This document shows positions 18,100-26,131 of a DNA stretch of 64,000 nucleotides, one piece after another (the stretch's first letter is position 1; every line of letters starts with the position of its first letter). The position numbers and the translations under genes were made by a program. This stretch comes from Palleronia pontilimi. Lineage in GTDB: Bacteria; Pseudomonadota; Alphaproteobacteria; Rhodobacterales; Rhodobacteraceae. The notes under the pieces were generated by a model. It saw only the letters and a program-made list of their open reading frames with translations, was not told the origin of the DNA and ran no database searches. The DNA lies in NCBI RefSeq assembly GCF_016412875.1, contig NZ_JAEKPD010000001.1, positions 1 to 64,000 of the forward strand, read 5' to 3'.

Positions 18100-18212
18100 G
18101 CGCCGGGACCTCTGTGAACGGGCGCCGAATTGCATAGATATCATTCCGATGGCTCGCGCGGCGTGACGCGGCGGGCTAGGATGGACGCGATCGCGGGAAC
18201 GGGACGGACGGC

Positions 18213-18416
18213 ATGGGGCGATTGTTTTTACTGGCTGGGATCCTTCTGGCGGCGGGCGCCGTCCTGATGGCGGCGATCGGCCTTGTGCAACGCGCCGCGC
18301 GGTCCGCGCGTTCGGAAATCGCGCTGGCTCAACCCGGGGGTGCCTTGATGCAAAAGACGTCTTTCCTGCTGCTGGTGGCGCTGATCGTCTATGTCGCGCT
18401 GTGGGGCGGCGCCTGA
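18213..18416 (+). CDS. Small two-helix membrane protein
   Basis: A 67-residue protein with two predicted membrane helices (about 4-27 and 49-64) joined by a short charged loop. No family is recognised. Its stop overlaps the XpaC-family gene start (TGATG), so it is the first gene of the XpaC-TelA operon and may be a membrane partner. A weak GGGACGGA precedes the ATG. Confidence 0.65.
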   Translation: MGRLFLLAGILLAAGAVLMAAIGLVQRAARSARSEIALAQPGGALMQKTSFLLLVALIVYVALWGGA

Positions 18417-19270
18417 TGGCCGAGCACTACGGCGGAAAATACAGCCCCGACGCGGCCGATGACCCCTGGCAGGGACGCCGCCGCAGTCGGGCGGGCGCCC
18501 GCGCCAACGCGCTGTTCATCGCGCCCATCCCGCTGGTCTTCCGTGCCTTCGGCTCGGACCCGCTGGGCCTGTTCTTCAACCTTGCGGCCTTCGGGCTGCT
18601 GATGCTCGCCGCGTGGCTGACCCGCGAGGGGCTGCGCGCGCAGGACGCCTATGAGGCGCGCGCCGTCGCCCGCCGACCCGCCCTGCCCCGCAAGCTGCTT
18701 GGCGCGGCGCTGACCGGGATCGGGCTGGGGGTCGCGGGGCTGAGCGGTGGCGACGTGGTCGCGCCGGTGATCTTCACCATCCTCGGCACGGCGCTGCACG
18801 TGCTGGCCTTCGGTGCCGACCCGCTGTCGGACAAGGGCACACCGGGGCTGGACCGCTTCGACGCGGACCGCATCGCCCGCGCGGTGGACGAGGCCGAAAG
18901 CTACCTGACCGAGATGCAGGCGCTGGTCGCGCCTCTGGGCGATCGCCCGCTGCAGGCCCGCGTCGAGGCCTTTGCCGCCACCGCGCGGCGCATGTTCCGC
19001 ACGGTCGAGTCCGATCCGCGCGACCTGACCGGCGCGCGGCGCTGGCTGGGCGTCTATCTTCTGGGCGCGCGGGACGCGACCGACAAGTTCGTGGCGCTTT
19101 ACACCCGCAGGCGTGATAAGACCGTGCGCGACGACTACATCGCGCTGCTCGACGACCTGGAAACGGGATTTGCGACGCGCACCGAGAAGATGCTGCTGGA
19201 CGACCGCTCGGATCTCGATATCGAGATCGAAGTGCTGCGCGACCGGCTGGCGCGCGAAACGCTGGACTGA
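18416..19270 (+). CDS. XpaC family protein (5-bromo-4-chloroindolyl phosphate hydrolysis family)
   Basis: A 284-residue protein. Two or three membrane helices occupy about residues 35-120, followed by a cytoplasmic helical domain (about 145-284) of the XpaC type: ARAVDEAESYLTEMQALV ... ARRMFRTVESDP ... LLDDLETGFATRTEKMLLDD. The ATG at 18416 is chosen for its overlap with the upstream stop. XpaC proteins are found next to TelA in many bacteria. Despite the old name, an enzymatic activity is not established. Here it precedes telA by 26 bp. Confidence 0.85.
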   Translation: MAEHYGGKYSPDAADDPWQGRRRSRAGARANALFIAPIPLVFRAFGSDPLGLFFNLAAFGLLMLAAWLTREGLRAQDAYEARAVARRPALPRKLLGAALTGIGLGVAGLSGGDVVAPVIFTILGTALHVLAFGADPLSDKGTPGLDRFDADRIARAVDEAESYLTEMQALVAPLGDRPLQARVEAFAATARRMFRTVESDPRDLTGARRWLGVYLLGARDATDKFVALYTRRRDKTVRDDYIALLDDLETGFATRTEKMLLDDRSDLDIEIEVLRDRLARETLD

Positions 19271-19296
19271 AGGATCATAGGGGGGGGAAGACCGCC

Positions 19297-20427
19297 ATGG
19301 ACGACATGACCAAGGAAATCGAGGATCTGACCGCGCTGAGCCTGCCCGAGCCCAAGGCCGAGCCCGTCGTCTTCGACGACGCCGATCCCGAAACGAGCAA
19401 GGCGATCGAACAGCGCCTGGCGATGCTGGACATGGACGATACCGGCTCGATCATCAGCTTCGGCAGCGCCGCGCAGGCCGAGTTGCAGCAGATCAGCCAG
19501 TCGATGCTGGCCGGAGTGAAGAACAAGGAAATCGGACCGGCGGGCGACGGGCTGCGCTCGATGGTTGCCGCGTTGCGCGGGTTTTCCGTGACCGAGCTCG
19601 ACATGCGCCGCGAACGCACCTTCTGGGAGCGGATGCTGGGCCGCGCCGCCCCCATCGCCAAGTTCCGCGCCCGCTTCGAAGACGTGCGCGGCCAGATCGA
19701 CGCGATCACCCGCGACCTGGACCAGCACGAGCACCAGCTGCTGAAGGATATCAAGGCGCTCGACAAGCTCTACGAGAAGACGCTGGCCTTCTACGACGAG
19801 CTCGGACTTTACATCGCGGCGGGCGACGAAAAGCTGCGGCGCCTGGACGACGAGCAGATCCCCCAGCTGGAAACCGAGGCCAGCGACGGGAAGGGCGACG
19901 ACGTGATCGACAGCCAGAAGCTGCGCGACCTGCGCGCGGCCCGCGATGACCTGGAGCGGCGCGTCCACGACCTGAAGCTGACGCGCCAGGTCACCATGCA
20001 GTCGCTGCCGTCGATCCGGCTGGTGCAGGAAAACGACAAGTCGCTGGTCACGAAGATCAACTCGACCTTGGTGAACACCGTGCCGCTGTGGGAGACGCAG
20101 CTGGCGCAGGCGGTCACCATCCAGCGCTCGGAAGAGGCCGCCGACGCGGTGCGGCAGGCGACGGATCTGACCAACGAGCTGCTGACGGCGAATGCCGAGA
20201 ACCTGCGCACGAGCAACGCCAAGGTGCGCGCCGAGATGGAGCGCGGCGTCTTCGACATCGCGTCCGTGCGCAAGGCCAACGAGACACTGATCGCCACGAT
20301 CGAGGACAGCTTGCGCATCGCCGACGAAGGCCGCGCCGCGCGGGCCGAGGCGGAAGCCGAGCTGAAGACCATGGAAGCCGAGCTGCGTCAGACGCTGGCA
20401 TCCGCGTCCGCGAAGCCGCGGGGCTGA
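19297..20427 (+). CDS. Toxic anion resistance protein, TelA family
   Basis: A 376-residue, largely alpha-helical and coiled-coil cytoplasmic protein. ADPETSKAIEQRLAMLDMDD at the start of the core, the central FRARFEDVRGQIDAITRDL and the C-terminal NAENLRTSNAKVRAEMERG helix are typical of TelA. The family is linked to tellurite and other envelope stresses, and the mechanism is unknown. It sits between XpaC and a DUF2927 lipoprotein. A strong GGGGGGGAAG precedes the ATG. Confidence 0.9.
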   Translation: MDDMTKEIEDLTALSLPEPKAEPVVFDDADPETSKAIEQRLAMLDMDDTGSIISFGSAAQAELQQISQSMLAGVKNKEIGPAGDGLRSMVAALRGFSVTELDMRRERTFWERMLGRAAPIAKFRARFEDVRGQIDAITRDLDQHEHQLLKDIKALDKLYEKTLAFYDELGLYIAAGDEKLRRLDDEQIPQLETEASDGKGDDVIDSQKLRDLRAARDDLERRVHDLKLTRQVTMQSLPSIRLVQENDKSLVTKINSTLVNTVPLWETQLAQAVTIQRSEEAADAVRQATDLTNELLTANAENLRTSNAKVRAEMERGVFDIASVRKANETLIATIEDSLRIADEGRAARAEAEAELKTMEAELRQTLASASAKPRG

Positions 20428-20429
20428 CG

Positions 20430-21383
20430 GTGCGGGCACGGCACCCCCTGCTGGCGGCCCTTGTCGCCCTTGCGCTGGCGGGATGCGACGCCGTCGTCCC
20501 GGTCGATCCGGTGCCGCGCCCGCCCGAGCGGCCCAACCGCGCGCTGCCCGTGGCCCCGGCCCCCGCGCCCGCGCCGTCGGCGGACAGCCTGGCCTTGCGG
20601 GCCTATTACGCGCGGGTGCAGGAAAGCCTGCTGACCCAGGGGCTGCTGCGCCAGGATGGCGGCGGGCCGGACACGCCTTTCGACGCCGACCGGCTGGCCC
20701 GCACCTTCGCCCGGGTGGCGCTGTTCCAGGAATACGACACCGTTTCGGGACGGCTGATCCAGCGCGAAACGTCCAGCAGGCTGCATCGCTGGGCGGGCCC
20801 GGTCCGGCTTGAAGCGCGGTTCGGCGCCGGTGTGGACCCGGCCAAGGCGGCCCGGGATCGCAACGCGATCGTCGCGCTGTCGGGGCGGTTGGCGCGGGCG
20901 ACGGGCCACCCGATCAGCGCGGTCAGCTCGGGCGGCAACTTCACGGTGTTCACGGTGACCGAGGACGAGCGCCGCGCGCTCGGCCCCGAGCTGCGCCGCC
21001 TGGTGCCGGGCCTGTCGGCCAGCACCCTGCAATCGGTGCTGGACCTGCCGCGCTCGAGCTATTGCGTGGTCTTCGCGCTCGACCCCACCGATACCGGCCG
21101 CTACACGCGCGCGGTGGCCCTTGTGCGGGCCGAGCATCCCGACCTGCTGCGCCTGTCCTGCCTGCACGAGGAAATCGCCCAAGGTCTTGGCCTGAGCAAC
21201 GACTGGCCCGGCGCGCGGCCGTCGATCTTCAACGACGACGAGGAATTCGCGCTGCTGACCACCATGGACGAGTTGCTTCTGCGGATCCTCTACGACCCGC
21301 GCCTGTCGCCCGGCATGACCGCCGCGACCGCGATGCCAGTGGTCGAACGGATCGCCGCCGAACTGGTCGGCGGGCCGAGCTAG
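20430..21383 (+). CDS. DUF2927 domain lipoprotein
   Basis: A 317-residue protein starting with GTG two bases after the telA stop. The N-terminus RARHPLLAALVALALAGC is a lipoprotein signal with Cys at about residue 19, followed by a Pro/Ala-rich linker. The remainder fits DUF2927: a ~200-residue domain with RWAGPVRLEARFG ... CLHEEIAQGLGLSNDW ... SIFNDDEEFALLT. The HEEIAQGLG segment recalls metzincin-like metallopeptidases (HExxxxxxG), but a full HExxHxxGxxH is absent. It is likely anchored in the envelope and co-expressed with telA. Confidence 0.8.
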   Translation: MRARHPLLAALVALALAGCDAVVPVDPVPRPPERPNRALPVAPAPAPAPSADSLALRAYYARVQESLLTQGLLRQDGGGPDTPFDADRLARTFARVALFQEYDTVSGRLIQRETSSRLHRWAGPVRLEARFGAGVDPAKAARDRNAIVALSGRLARATGHPISAVSSGGNFTVFTVTEDERRALGPELRRLVPGLSASTLQSVLDLPRSSYCVVFALDPTDTGRYTRAVALVRAEHPDLLRLSCLHEEIAQGLGLSNDWPGARPSIFNDDEEFALLTTMDELLLRILYDPRLSPGMTAATAMPVVERIAAELVGGPS

Positions 21384-21387
21384 GCCG

Positions 21388-21765
21388 TCAGAACCCGGCC
21401 GCGCGGTAGCCGAAGAAGACCTTGGTGATCTCTTCGGTCACCTCCCAGCGCACGCGCTTGCCCGCGTCGATCAGCAGGCTGTCGCCCGGCCCCAGCGCCT
21501 GGCGCGTGCCGGTGTCCAGGTCGTGCAGGACGCAGCGGCCCGACAGCACGGTCATCAGCTCGTCACCCAGCTCGGTGCAGTCGAACGTGCCCACGGTGCA
21601 GCGCCAGATGCCCGCGCGCGTGGGCTGGCCCGGCCCGCCCATGTCCAGCCGACCCGACACGCGCGGATCGCCCGCGACGATGACATAGGCACTGTCGGGG
21701 GTGTCGAAGCCCCAGGGCTCCAGCGGCCCCACGTCGCAGCCCGGCGCGTAGCGGTCCATGTCCAT
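21388..21765 (-). CDS. Cupin domain-containing protein (EutQ/DUF861-like)
   Basis: A 125-residue single-domain beta-barrel protein. GIWRCTVGTFDCTELGDELMTVLSGRCVLHDLDTG matches the cupin_3 motif seen in EutQ-like and ureidoglycolate-related cupins. The metal-binding histidines of classical cupins are not obvious. It converges on the DUF2927 gene with a 4-bp gap and is divergent from the SPFH gene, so it interrupts the + strand module in the opposite orientation. The substrate is unknown. Confidence 0.82.
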   Translation of the reverse strand: MDMDRYAPGCDVGPLEPWGFDTPDSAYVIVAGDPRVSGRLDMGGPGQPTRAGIWRCTVGTFDCTELGDELMTVLSGRCVLHDLDTGTRQALGPGDSLLIDAGKRVRWEVTEEITKVFFGYRAAGF

Positions 21766-21845
21766 CCCCTTGCCCTTGCCCTTGCGCAGGACCGCCCATT
21801 CGCGGTCTATTGCGTGCCAAGGATCAGAGCCCGGAGCGCGCGCCC

Positions 21846-22946
21846 ATGTCCATCTTCGATTTCCTGTCCGGCCAGTTCATCGACGTCATCCACTGGACCG
21901 ACGACACCCGCGACACCATGGTCTGGCGGTTCGAGCGTCACGGCCACGAGATCAAGTACGGCGCCAAGCTGACGGTGCGCGAAGGCCAGGCGGCGGTGTT
22001 CGTGCATGAAGGCCAGCTGGCCGACGTGTTCACGCCGGGGCTGTATCTGCTCGAAACCAACAACATGCCGATCCTGACGTCTTTGCAGCACTGGGACCAC
22101 GGCTTCAAATCGCCCTTCAAGTCCGAGATCTACTTCGTCTCGACCGCGCGGTTCACCGACCTGAAATGGGGCACCAAGAACCCGGTGATCCTGCGCGACT
22201 CCGATTTCGGCCCCACCCGGGTACGCGCGTTCGGCACCTACACGGTGAAAGTGGCCGACCCGGCGCTGTTCCTGCGCGAAATCGTCGGCACCGACGGCGA
22301 ATTCACCGCCGACGAGATCACGTTCCAGATCCGCAACATCATCGTGCAGGAATTTTCCCGCGCGATCGCGCAATCGGGCATCCCGGTTCTGGACATGGCC
22401 GCCAACACCGCCGATCTGGGCCGCATCGTCGCGCAGGAGATCAGCGCCACGGTGGCGGCCTACGGGCTGACGATCCCCGAGCTTTACATCGAGAATATCT
22501 CGCTGCCCGCGGCGGTGGAAAAGGCGCTGGACGAGCGCACGTCGCGCGGCGTGGCGGGCAACCTGGACGAGCACATGCGCTGGAAGGCGGCCGAGGCGTT
22601 GGGCGCCGAAGGCTCGGCGGCGGGGGCGGCCATGGGCACGGGCTTCGGCGCGGGGCTGGGGATGCAGATGGGCGGCGTCGCCATGCAGACGGGGCCCTGG
22701 GGCACGCGGCCCGCAGCACCCCCGCCCCCGCCGCCGCCGGTCGAGCATGTCTGGCACATCGCCGAGAACGGCGCGACGCAAGGCCCGTTTTCCAAGGCGC
22801 GACTGGGCCGCATGGTGACCGAGGGCGCGCTGAGCCGCGATACCATGGTCTGGACGCAGGGACAGGACGGCTGGATGCGGGCCGAGGACGTGGCGGAGCT
22901 GGCGCAGCTTTTCACCGTCATGCCGCCACCGCCGCCGGGGGCGTGA
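21846..22946 (+). CDS. SPFH-domain protein with C-terminal GYF_2 domain (YdjI/virion core-like)
   Basis: A 366-residue protein. Residues of about 20-245 form an SPFH/band-7-like domain of the 'virion core protein' subtype (FLSGQFIDVIHWTDD, LLETNNMPILTSLQHWDHGF, then FSRAIAQSGIPVLDMAANT). A Gly/Ala-rich stretch and a Pro run (about 285-300) lead to a GYF_2 module (VEHVWHIAENGATQGPFSKA ... DTMVWTQGQDGWMRAEDV). In Bacillus subtilis the related YdjI works with YdjG/YdjH to bring PspA to the membrane. A zinc-ribbon protein is encoded two genes downstream, in keeping with that. The ATG at 21846 is chosen; a longer reading overlaps the divergent promoter. Confidence 0.85.
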   Translation: MSIFDFLSGQFIDVIHWTDDTRDTMVWRFERHGHEIKYGAKLTVREGQAAVFVHEGQLADVFTPGLYLLETNNMPILTSLQHWDHGFKSPFKSEIYFVSTARFTDLKWGTKNPVILRDSDFGPTRVRAFGTYTVKVADPALFLREIVGTDGEFTADEITFQIRNIIVQEFSRAIAQSGIPVLDMAANTADLGRIVAQEISATVAAYGLTIPELYIENISLPAAVEKALDERTSRGVAGNLDEHMRWKAAEALGAEGSAAGAAMGTGFGAGLGMQMGGVAMQTGPWGTRPAAPPPPPPPVEHVWHIAENGATQGPFSKARLGRMVTEGALSRDTMVWTQGQDGWMRAEDVAELAQLFTVMPPPPPGA

Positions 22947-23477
22947 ATGCCACACCGACGCACCGTTCTGAAATGGTTGCACTGGACGATGCTGCCGCTC
23001 TTGATCTGGTTCACGCTGGTCCAGCCCAAAGACGTCACACCGTTCGGCGCGGCGGCGTTCCAGTTCCATAGCGTTCTGGGCCTGATCTTCGTCGTGCTCG
23101 CGCTGGTCTGGACAGCCGACTACCTGCGGCGCGGGTTGGCGGGGCGCGCGGGACCCAAGCTGTCGCCGCCTTTGCGGCGCTGGCACCAGGTGATGCACAA
23201 GACGATCATCTGGGGGCTGTTCTGCGTAGCGTTTACCGGCTTCCTGCTGGGCCTGACCTCCGAGCGGTTGCTGAAGGCCGGGGGCTTCCTGCCCATCGCG
23301 CCGCCCCTGGGACTTCGCACCGCGAACGACTGGATCGGCATCTTCCACACGGTGCAGTTCTACGCGCTGTCGGCCTTCATCGCGCTGCACGCGGGCTTTC
23401 ACGTCTGGCGCCATCTGAAACTGCGCGACAACGCGCTTCGGATCATGGTGCCGAAGCGGCTGCACAGGTTCCTTTGA
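22947..23477 (+). CDS. Cytochrome b561-like membrane protein
   Basis: A 176-residue, four-helix membrane protein starting directly after the SPFH gene stop. Histidines suitable as haem b ligands occur in the expected helices: KWLHWTMLP, FQFHSVLGL, WHQVMHKT and the last-helix FHTVQFY / ALHAGFHVWRH. Members transfer electrons across the inner membrane, often from quinol. The SPFH and zinc-ribbon genes on either side are unrelated in type, which makes its inclusion in this tightly coupled trio notable. Confidence 0.82.
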   Translation: MPHRRTVLKWLHWTMLPLLIWFTLVQPKDVTPFGAAAFQFHSVLGLIFVVLALVWTADYLRRGLAGRAGPKLSPPLRRWHQVMHKTIIWGLFCVAFTGFLLGLTSERLLKAGGFLPIAPPLGLRTANDWIGIFHTVQFYALSAFIALHAGFHVWRHLKLRDNALRIMVPKRLHRFL

Positions 23478-24565
23478 TGGACGGGGCCGCACCGCATCAC
23501 CGCTTTCCCTGCGAGCAATGCGGATCGGACCTGCGGTTCGATCCCGGATCGGGGAACCTGGTCTGCGACCATTGCGGCCATGTCGAGCCGCTGACCGATG
23601 CCGCGCCGCCCGCCATCGCCGAACAGGATTTCCAGGCCGGGCTTCGCGACGCTCTGCCCGGGGCGCAGATGGAAGAGACGCGCGTCTCGCGCTGTCCCAA
23701 TTGCGGCGCCGAGGTCGAGTTCGACCCGGATCTGCACGCCACCGAATGCCCCTTCTGCGCCACGCCGGTGGTCACCGATACCGGCGCGCATCGCCAGATC
23801 AAGCCGCAGGGTTTGCTGCCCTTCGCGGTGGACGAGGCCGCCGCGCGCAAGGCGATGACGGATTGGCTGGGCGGGCTGTGGTTCGCGCCCTCGAGGCTGC
23901 AGGCCTATGCGCGCAAGGGGCGCCGGATGCAGGGCATCTACGTGCCCTACTGGACCTTCGATGCCGATACCAAGTCGCGTTATACCGGCCAGCGCGGCAC
24001 GGTCTATTACGAGACGCAGACCGTCATGCGCGACGGCAAGCGGCAGACACGGCAGGTGCAGAAGGTGCGCTGGCATCCGGTGTCGGGCCAGGTGGCACGG
24101 TGGTTCGACGACGTGCTCGTGCTGGCGTCGAAATCGCTGCCGCGATCGCACACCGACGCTTTGGAGCCTTGGGATCTGAGCGCGCTCATTCCCTATGCGC
24201 CGGACTACCTGGCCGGGTTCCGCGCCGAGGGCTACCAGGTGCCGCTGGAAACCGGGTATCTCGAAGCGCGCGACCGGATGGACGCGCAGATCGTGCGCGA
24301 CGTGCGCTTCAATATCGGCGGCGACCGGCAGCGCATCGGCAGCATCGACACCGATGTGCGCGACGTAACTTTCAAGCACGTGCTGCTGCCGGTCTGGCTG
24401 GCGGCCTACAAGTATCGCGGGCGGTCGTTCCGCTTCGTGGTGAACGGCCAGACGGGCCGCGTGCAGGGCGAGCGGCCGTGGTCGAAGGTGAAAATCGCGC
24501 TGGCCGTGGTGGCGGGACTGATCGTGGCTGGCATCGTGGGCTATCTCTATGCGATGAACGCGTGA
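23477..24565 (+). CDS. Zinc-ribbon membrane protein (YdjG-like)
   Basis: A 362-residue protein with two CxxC zinc ribbons: CEQCG ... CDHCG (about 13-35) and CPNCG ... CPFCA (about 73-95). A long soluble domain with YVPYWTFDADTKSRYTGQRG follows, and one C-terminal membrane helix (about 338-358, IALAVVAGLIVAGIVGYLYA). This architecture matches 'primosomal protein N' zinc-ribbon relatives and YdjG. The ATG overlaps the cytochrome stop (TGATG). It is predicted to be a tail-anchored inner-membrane partner of the SPFH protein. Confidence 0.8.
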   Translation: MDGAAPHHRFPCEQCGSDLRFDPGSGNLVCDHCGHVEPLTDAAPPAIAEQDFQAGLRDALPGAQMEETRVSRCPNCGAEVEFDPDLHATECPFCATPVVTDTGAHRQIKPQGLLPFAVDEAAARKAMTDWLGGLWFAPSRLQAYARKGRRMQGIYVPYWTFDADTKSRYTGQRGTVYYETQTVMRDGKRQTRQVQKVRWHPVSGQVARWFDDVLVLASKSLPRSHTDALEPWDLSALIPYAPDYLAGFRAEGYQVPLETGYLEARDRMDAQIVRDVRFNIGGDRQRIGSIDTDVRDVTFKHVLLPVWLAAYKYRGRSFRFVVNGQTGRVQGERPWSKVKIALAVVAGLIVAGIVGYLYAMNA

Positions 24566-24581
24566 CCGGAGGAGGACCCCG

Positions 24582-25505
24582 ATGATCCTATGTTGCGGCG
24601 AAGCCCTGATCGACATGCTGCCGCGCGAAACCCGCGCGGGCGAGCCTGCCTTCGCCCCCTACGCGGGCGGCGCGGTTTTCAACACCGCCATCGCGTCGGC
24701 CCGGCTGGGGGTCGAGACCGGCTTCTTCTCGGGGCTGTCGTGGGATCTGTTCGGCAAGAAGCTGGTGGACGTGCTGCAGGCCGACGGCGTGGACGTGTCG
24801 GCGGCCGCGCGGTCGCATCGTCCCACCACGCTGGCCTTCGTCACGCTGGTGGACGGCCACGCCACCTATGCCTTCTACGACGAGAACACCGCCGGGCGGA
24901 TGCTGTCGGAGGACGACCTGCCGGGCACGATCCAGGCCGAGGCGCTGTTCTTCGGGGGCATCTCGCTGGTGGTCGAGCCCTGTGCCAATACCTACGAGGC
25001 GCTGGCCCAGCGCGAGGCGGCGCAGCGCGTCGTGATGATCGACCCCAACATCCGGCCCAGCTTCATCACCGACGAGCCCGCTTATCGCGCGCGGCTGGAC
25101 CGGATGCTGGGGATCGCGGATATCGTGAAGCTCAGCGACGACGACCTGCACTGGCTGCGCGGCGATGGTGACATCGCCGCGCTGGCGCAGGGGATCCTGA
25201 AGCAGGGCGCCAAGCTGGTCTGCATCACCGAGGGCGCGAAGGGCGTCACCGGCTACAGCGCCCGCGGCGCGGTGTCGGTGCCCGCCGAAACCGTCGAGGT
25301 CGTGGACACCGTCGGCGCGGGCGACACGTTCAACGCGGGCTGCCTGGCCGCATTGGCCCGCGCCGGCCTGCTGAGCAAGGCGGCCGTCGCCGACCTGTCG
25401 GACGGGGCCATTCGCGAGGCGCTGACGCTGGGCGCGAAGGCCGCCGCCGTGACGGTCAGCCGCGCGGGCGCCAACCCACCGACGGCGGCCGAGCTGGGCC
25501 TGTAG
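24582..25505 (+). CDS. PfkB-family carbohydrate kinase (fructokinase-like)
   Basis: A 307-residue ribokinase-fold sugar kinase. The N-terminal signature is MILCCGEALIDMLP ... APYAGGAVFNTAIASARLG. The C-terminal PfkB motif DTVGAGDTFNAGCLAALAR contains the catalytic aspartate and anion hole. The closest type is fructokinase (EC 2.7.1.4), but other ketoses are possible. It has a strong GGAGGA before the ATG, 16 bp after the zinc-ribbon gene. An AGGTATTT-type repeat follows 36 nt after the stop. Confidence 0.88.
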   Translation: MILCCGEALIDMLPRETRAGEPAFAPYAGGAVFNTAIASARLGVETGFFSGLSWDLFGKKLVDVLQADGVDVSAAARSHRPTTLAFVTLVDGHATYAFYDENTAGRMLSEDDLPGTIQAEALFFGGISLVVEPCANTYEALAQREAAQRVVMIDPNIRPSFITDEPAYRARLDRMLGIADIVKLSDDDLHWLRGDGDIAALAQGILKQGAKLVCITEGAKGVTGYSARGAVSVPAETVEVVDTVGAGDTFNAGCLAALARAGLLSKAAVADLSDGAIREALTLGAKAAAVTVSRAGANPPTAAELGL

Positions 25506-25540
25506 CGACCGGGCGCTGCGCGGTCGGCGCGGTCGCGTTC

Positions 25541-25567
25541 AGGTATTTATGGAAAGATGAAGCAGGG
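25541..25567 (+). repeat. AGGTATTT 3'-flank motif, copy A
   Basis: Core AGGTATTTATGGAAAGATGA, extending to AAGCAGGGG. It lies 36 nt after the stop of the + strand kinase gene and in the same orientation as its transcription. It aligns closely with the copy at 51581-51606. Confidence 0.6.
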
Positions 25568-25575
25568 GGACGCGC

Positions 25576-26130
25576 CTAGAGGCCGTTGCGCGCGATCAGT
25601 CGTGCAAGCTCGTTGATGACCTGCGCCTTGGCCGCCGCGATGCCCGCCGCGCTGGCGACGGTGTAGGGCGCGCTCAGGTCGAAGCGGCGCGCCGTCTCGC
25701 GCCGGGTGCCGTCGGTCGAGGCCACGAAATACTGGCCCGCGATGCGATACTGGCCGGTGTTTTCGGGCAAAGCGCGCGAGAAGCGCACTTCGACGCGGGC
25801 GTCGGCATTGTCGTAGAACGGCCACGGTTCGGCGGCGACGCGGGCGCGGGTCAGCGTGGCCAGCGACAGCGCCAGCCCTTCGGTGAAGGCACGCTCGGGG
25901 TCGTCGGCCCAGAGCAGCGCGTCGTCGCTGACCAGCGCGCCGGTCTCGTCCTGGAAGAAGATGACCTCTTGTCCGGCATAGGTGGGCAGCGACACGTCGC
26001 GCACCTCGACCGAGGCGAAGCTGACGGGGATCTGGCCGGTCTCGGGGATCGCCGGAAGATCGTAGCGCAGCGGATCGGCACCGCAGGCGGCAAGCAGAAC
26101 CAGGGCGAGGGCAAGGCAGGTGCGGGTCAT
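25576..26130 (-). CDS. pqiC: PqiC/DUF330-type outer-membrane lipoprotein
   Basis: A 184-residue lipoprotein: signal MTRTCLALALVLLAAC with the lipidated Cys at residue 16. The rest is an ABC-transport auxiliary (DUF330) domain, YDLPAIPETGQIPVSFASVEVRDVSLPTYAG ... RFDLSAPYTVASAAG. PqiC sits in the outer membrane and caps the PqiB tunnel in the Pqi lipid-transport system. The gene follows pqiB with a 1-bp gap and is the last in the operon. Confidence 0.85.
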   Translation of the reverse strand: MTRTCLALALVLLAACGADPLRYDLPAIPETGQIPVSFASVEVRDVSLPTYAGQEVIFFQDETGALVSDDALLWADDPERAFTEGLALSLATLTRARVAAEPWPFYDNADARVEVRFSRALPENTGQYRIAGQYFVASTDGTRRETARRFDLSAPYTVASAAGIAAAKAQVINELARLIARNGL

Positions 26131-26131
26131 G

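Noticed and set aside
20430-21383. DUF2927 protein as an active zinc metallopeptidase.
   Set aside because: Only HEEIAQGLG is visible; the second histidine of HExxH is missing, so catalysis is not claimed.
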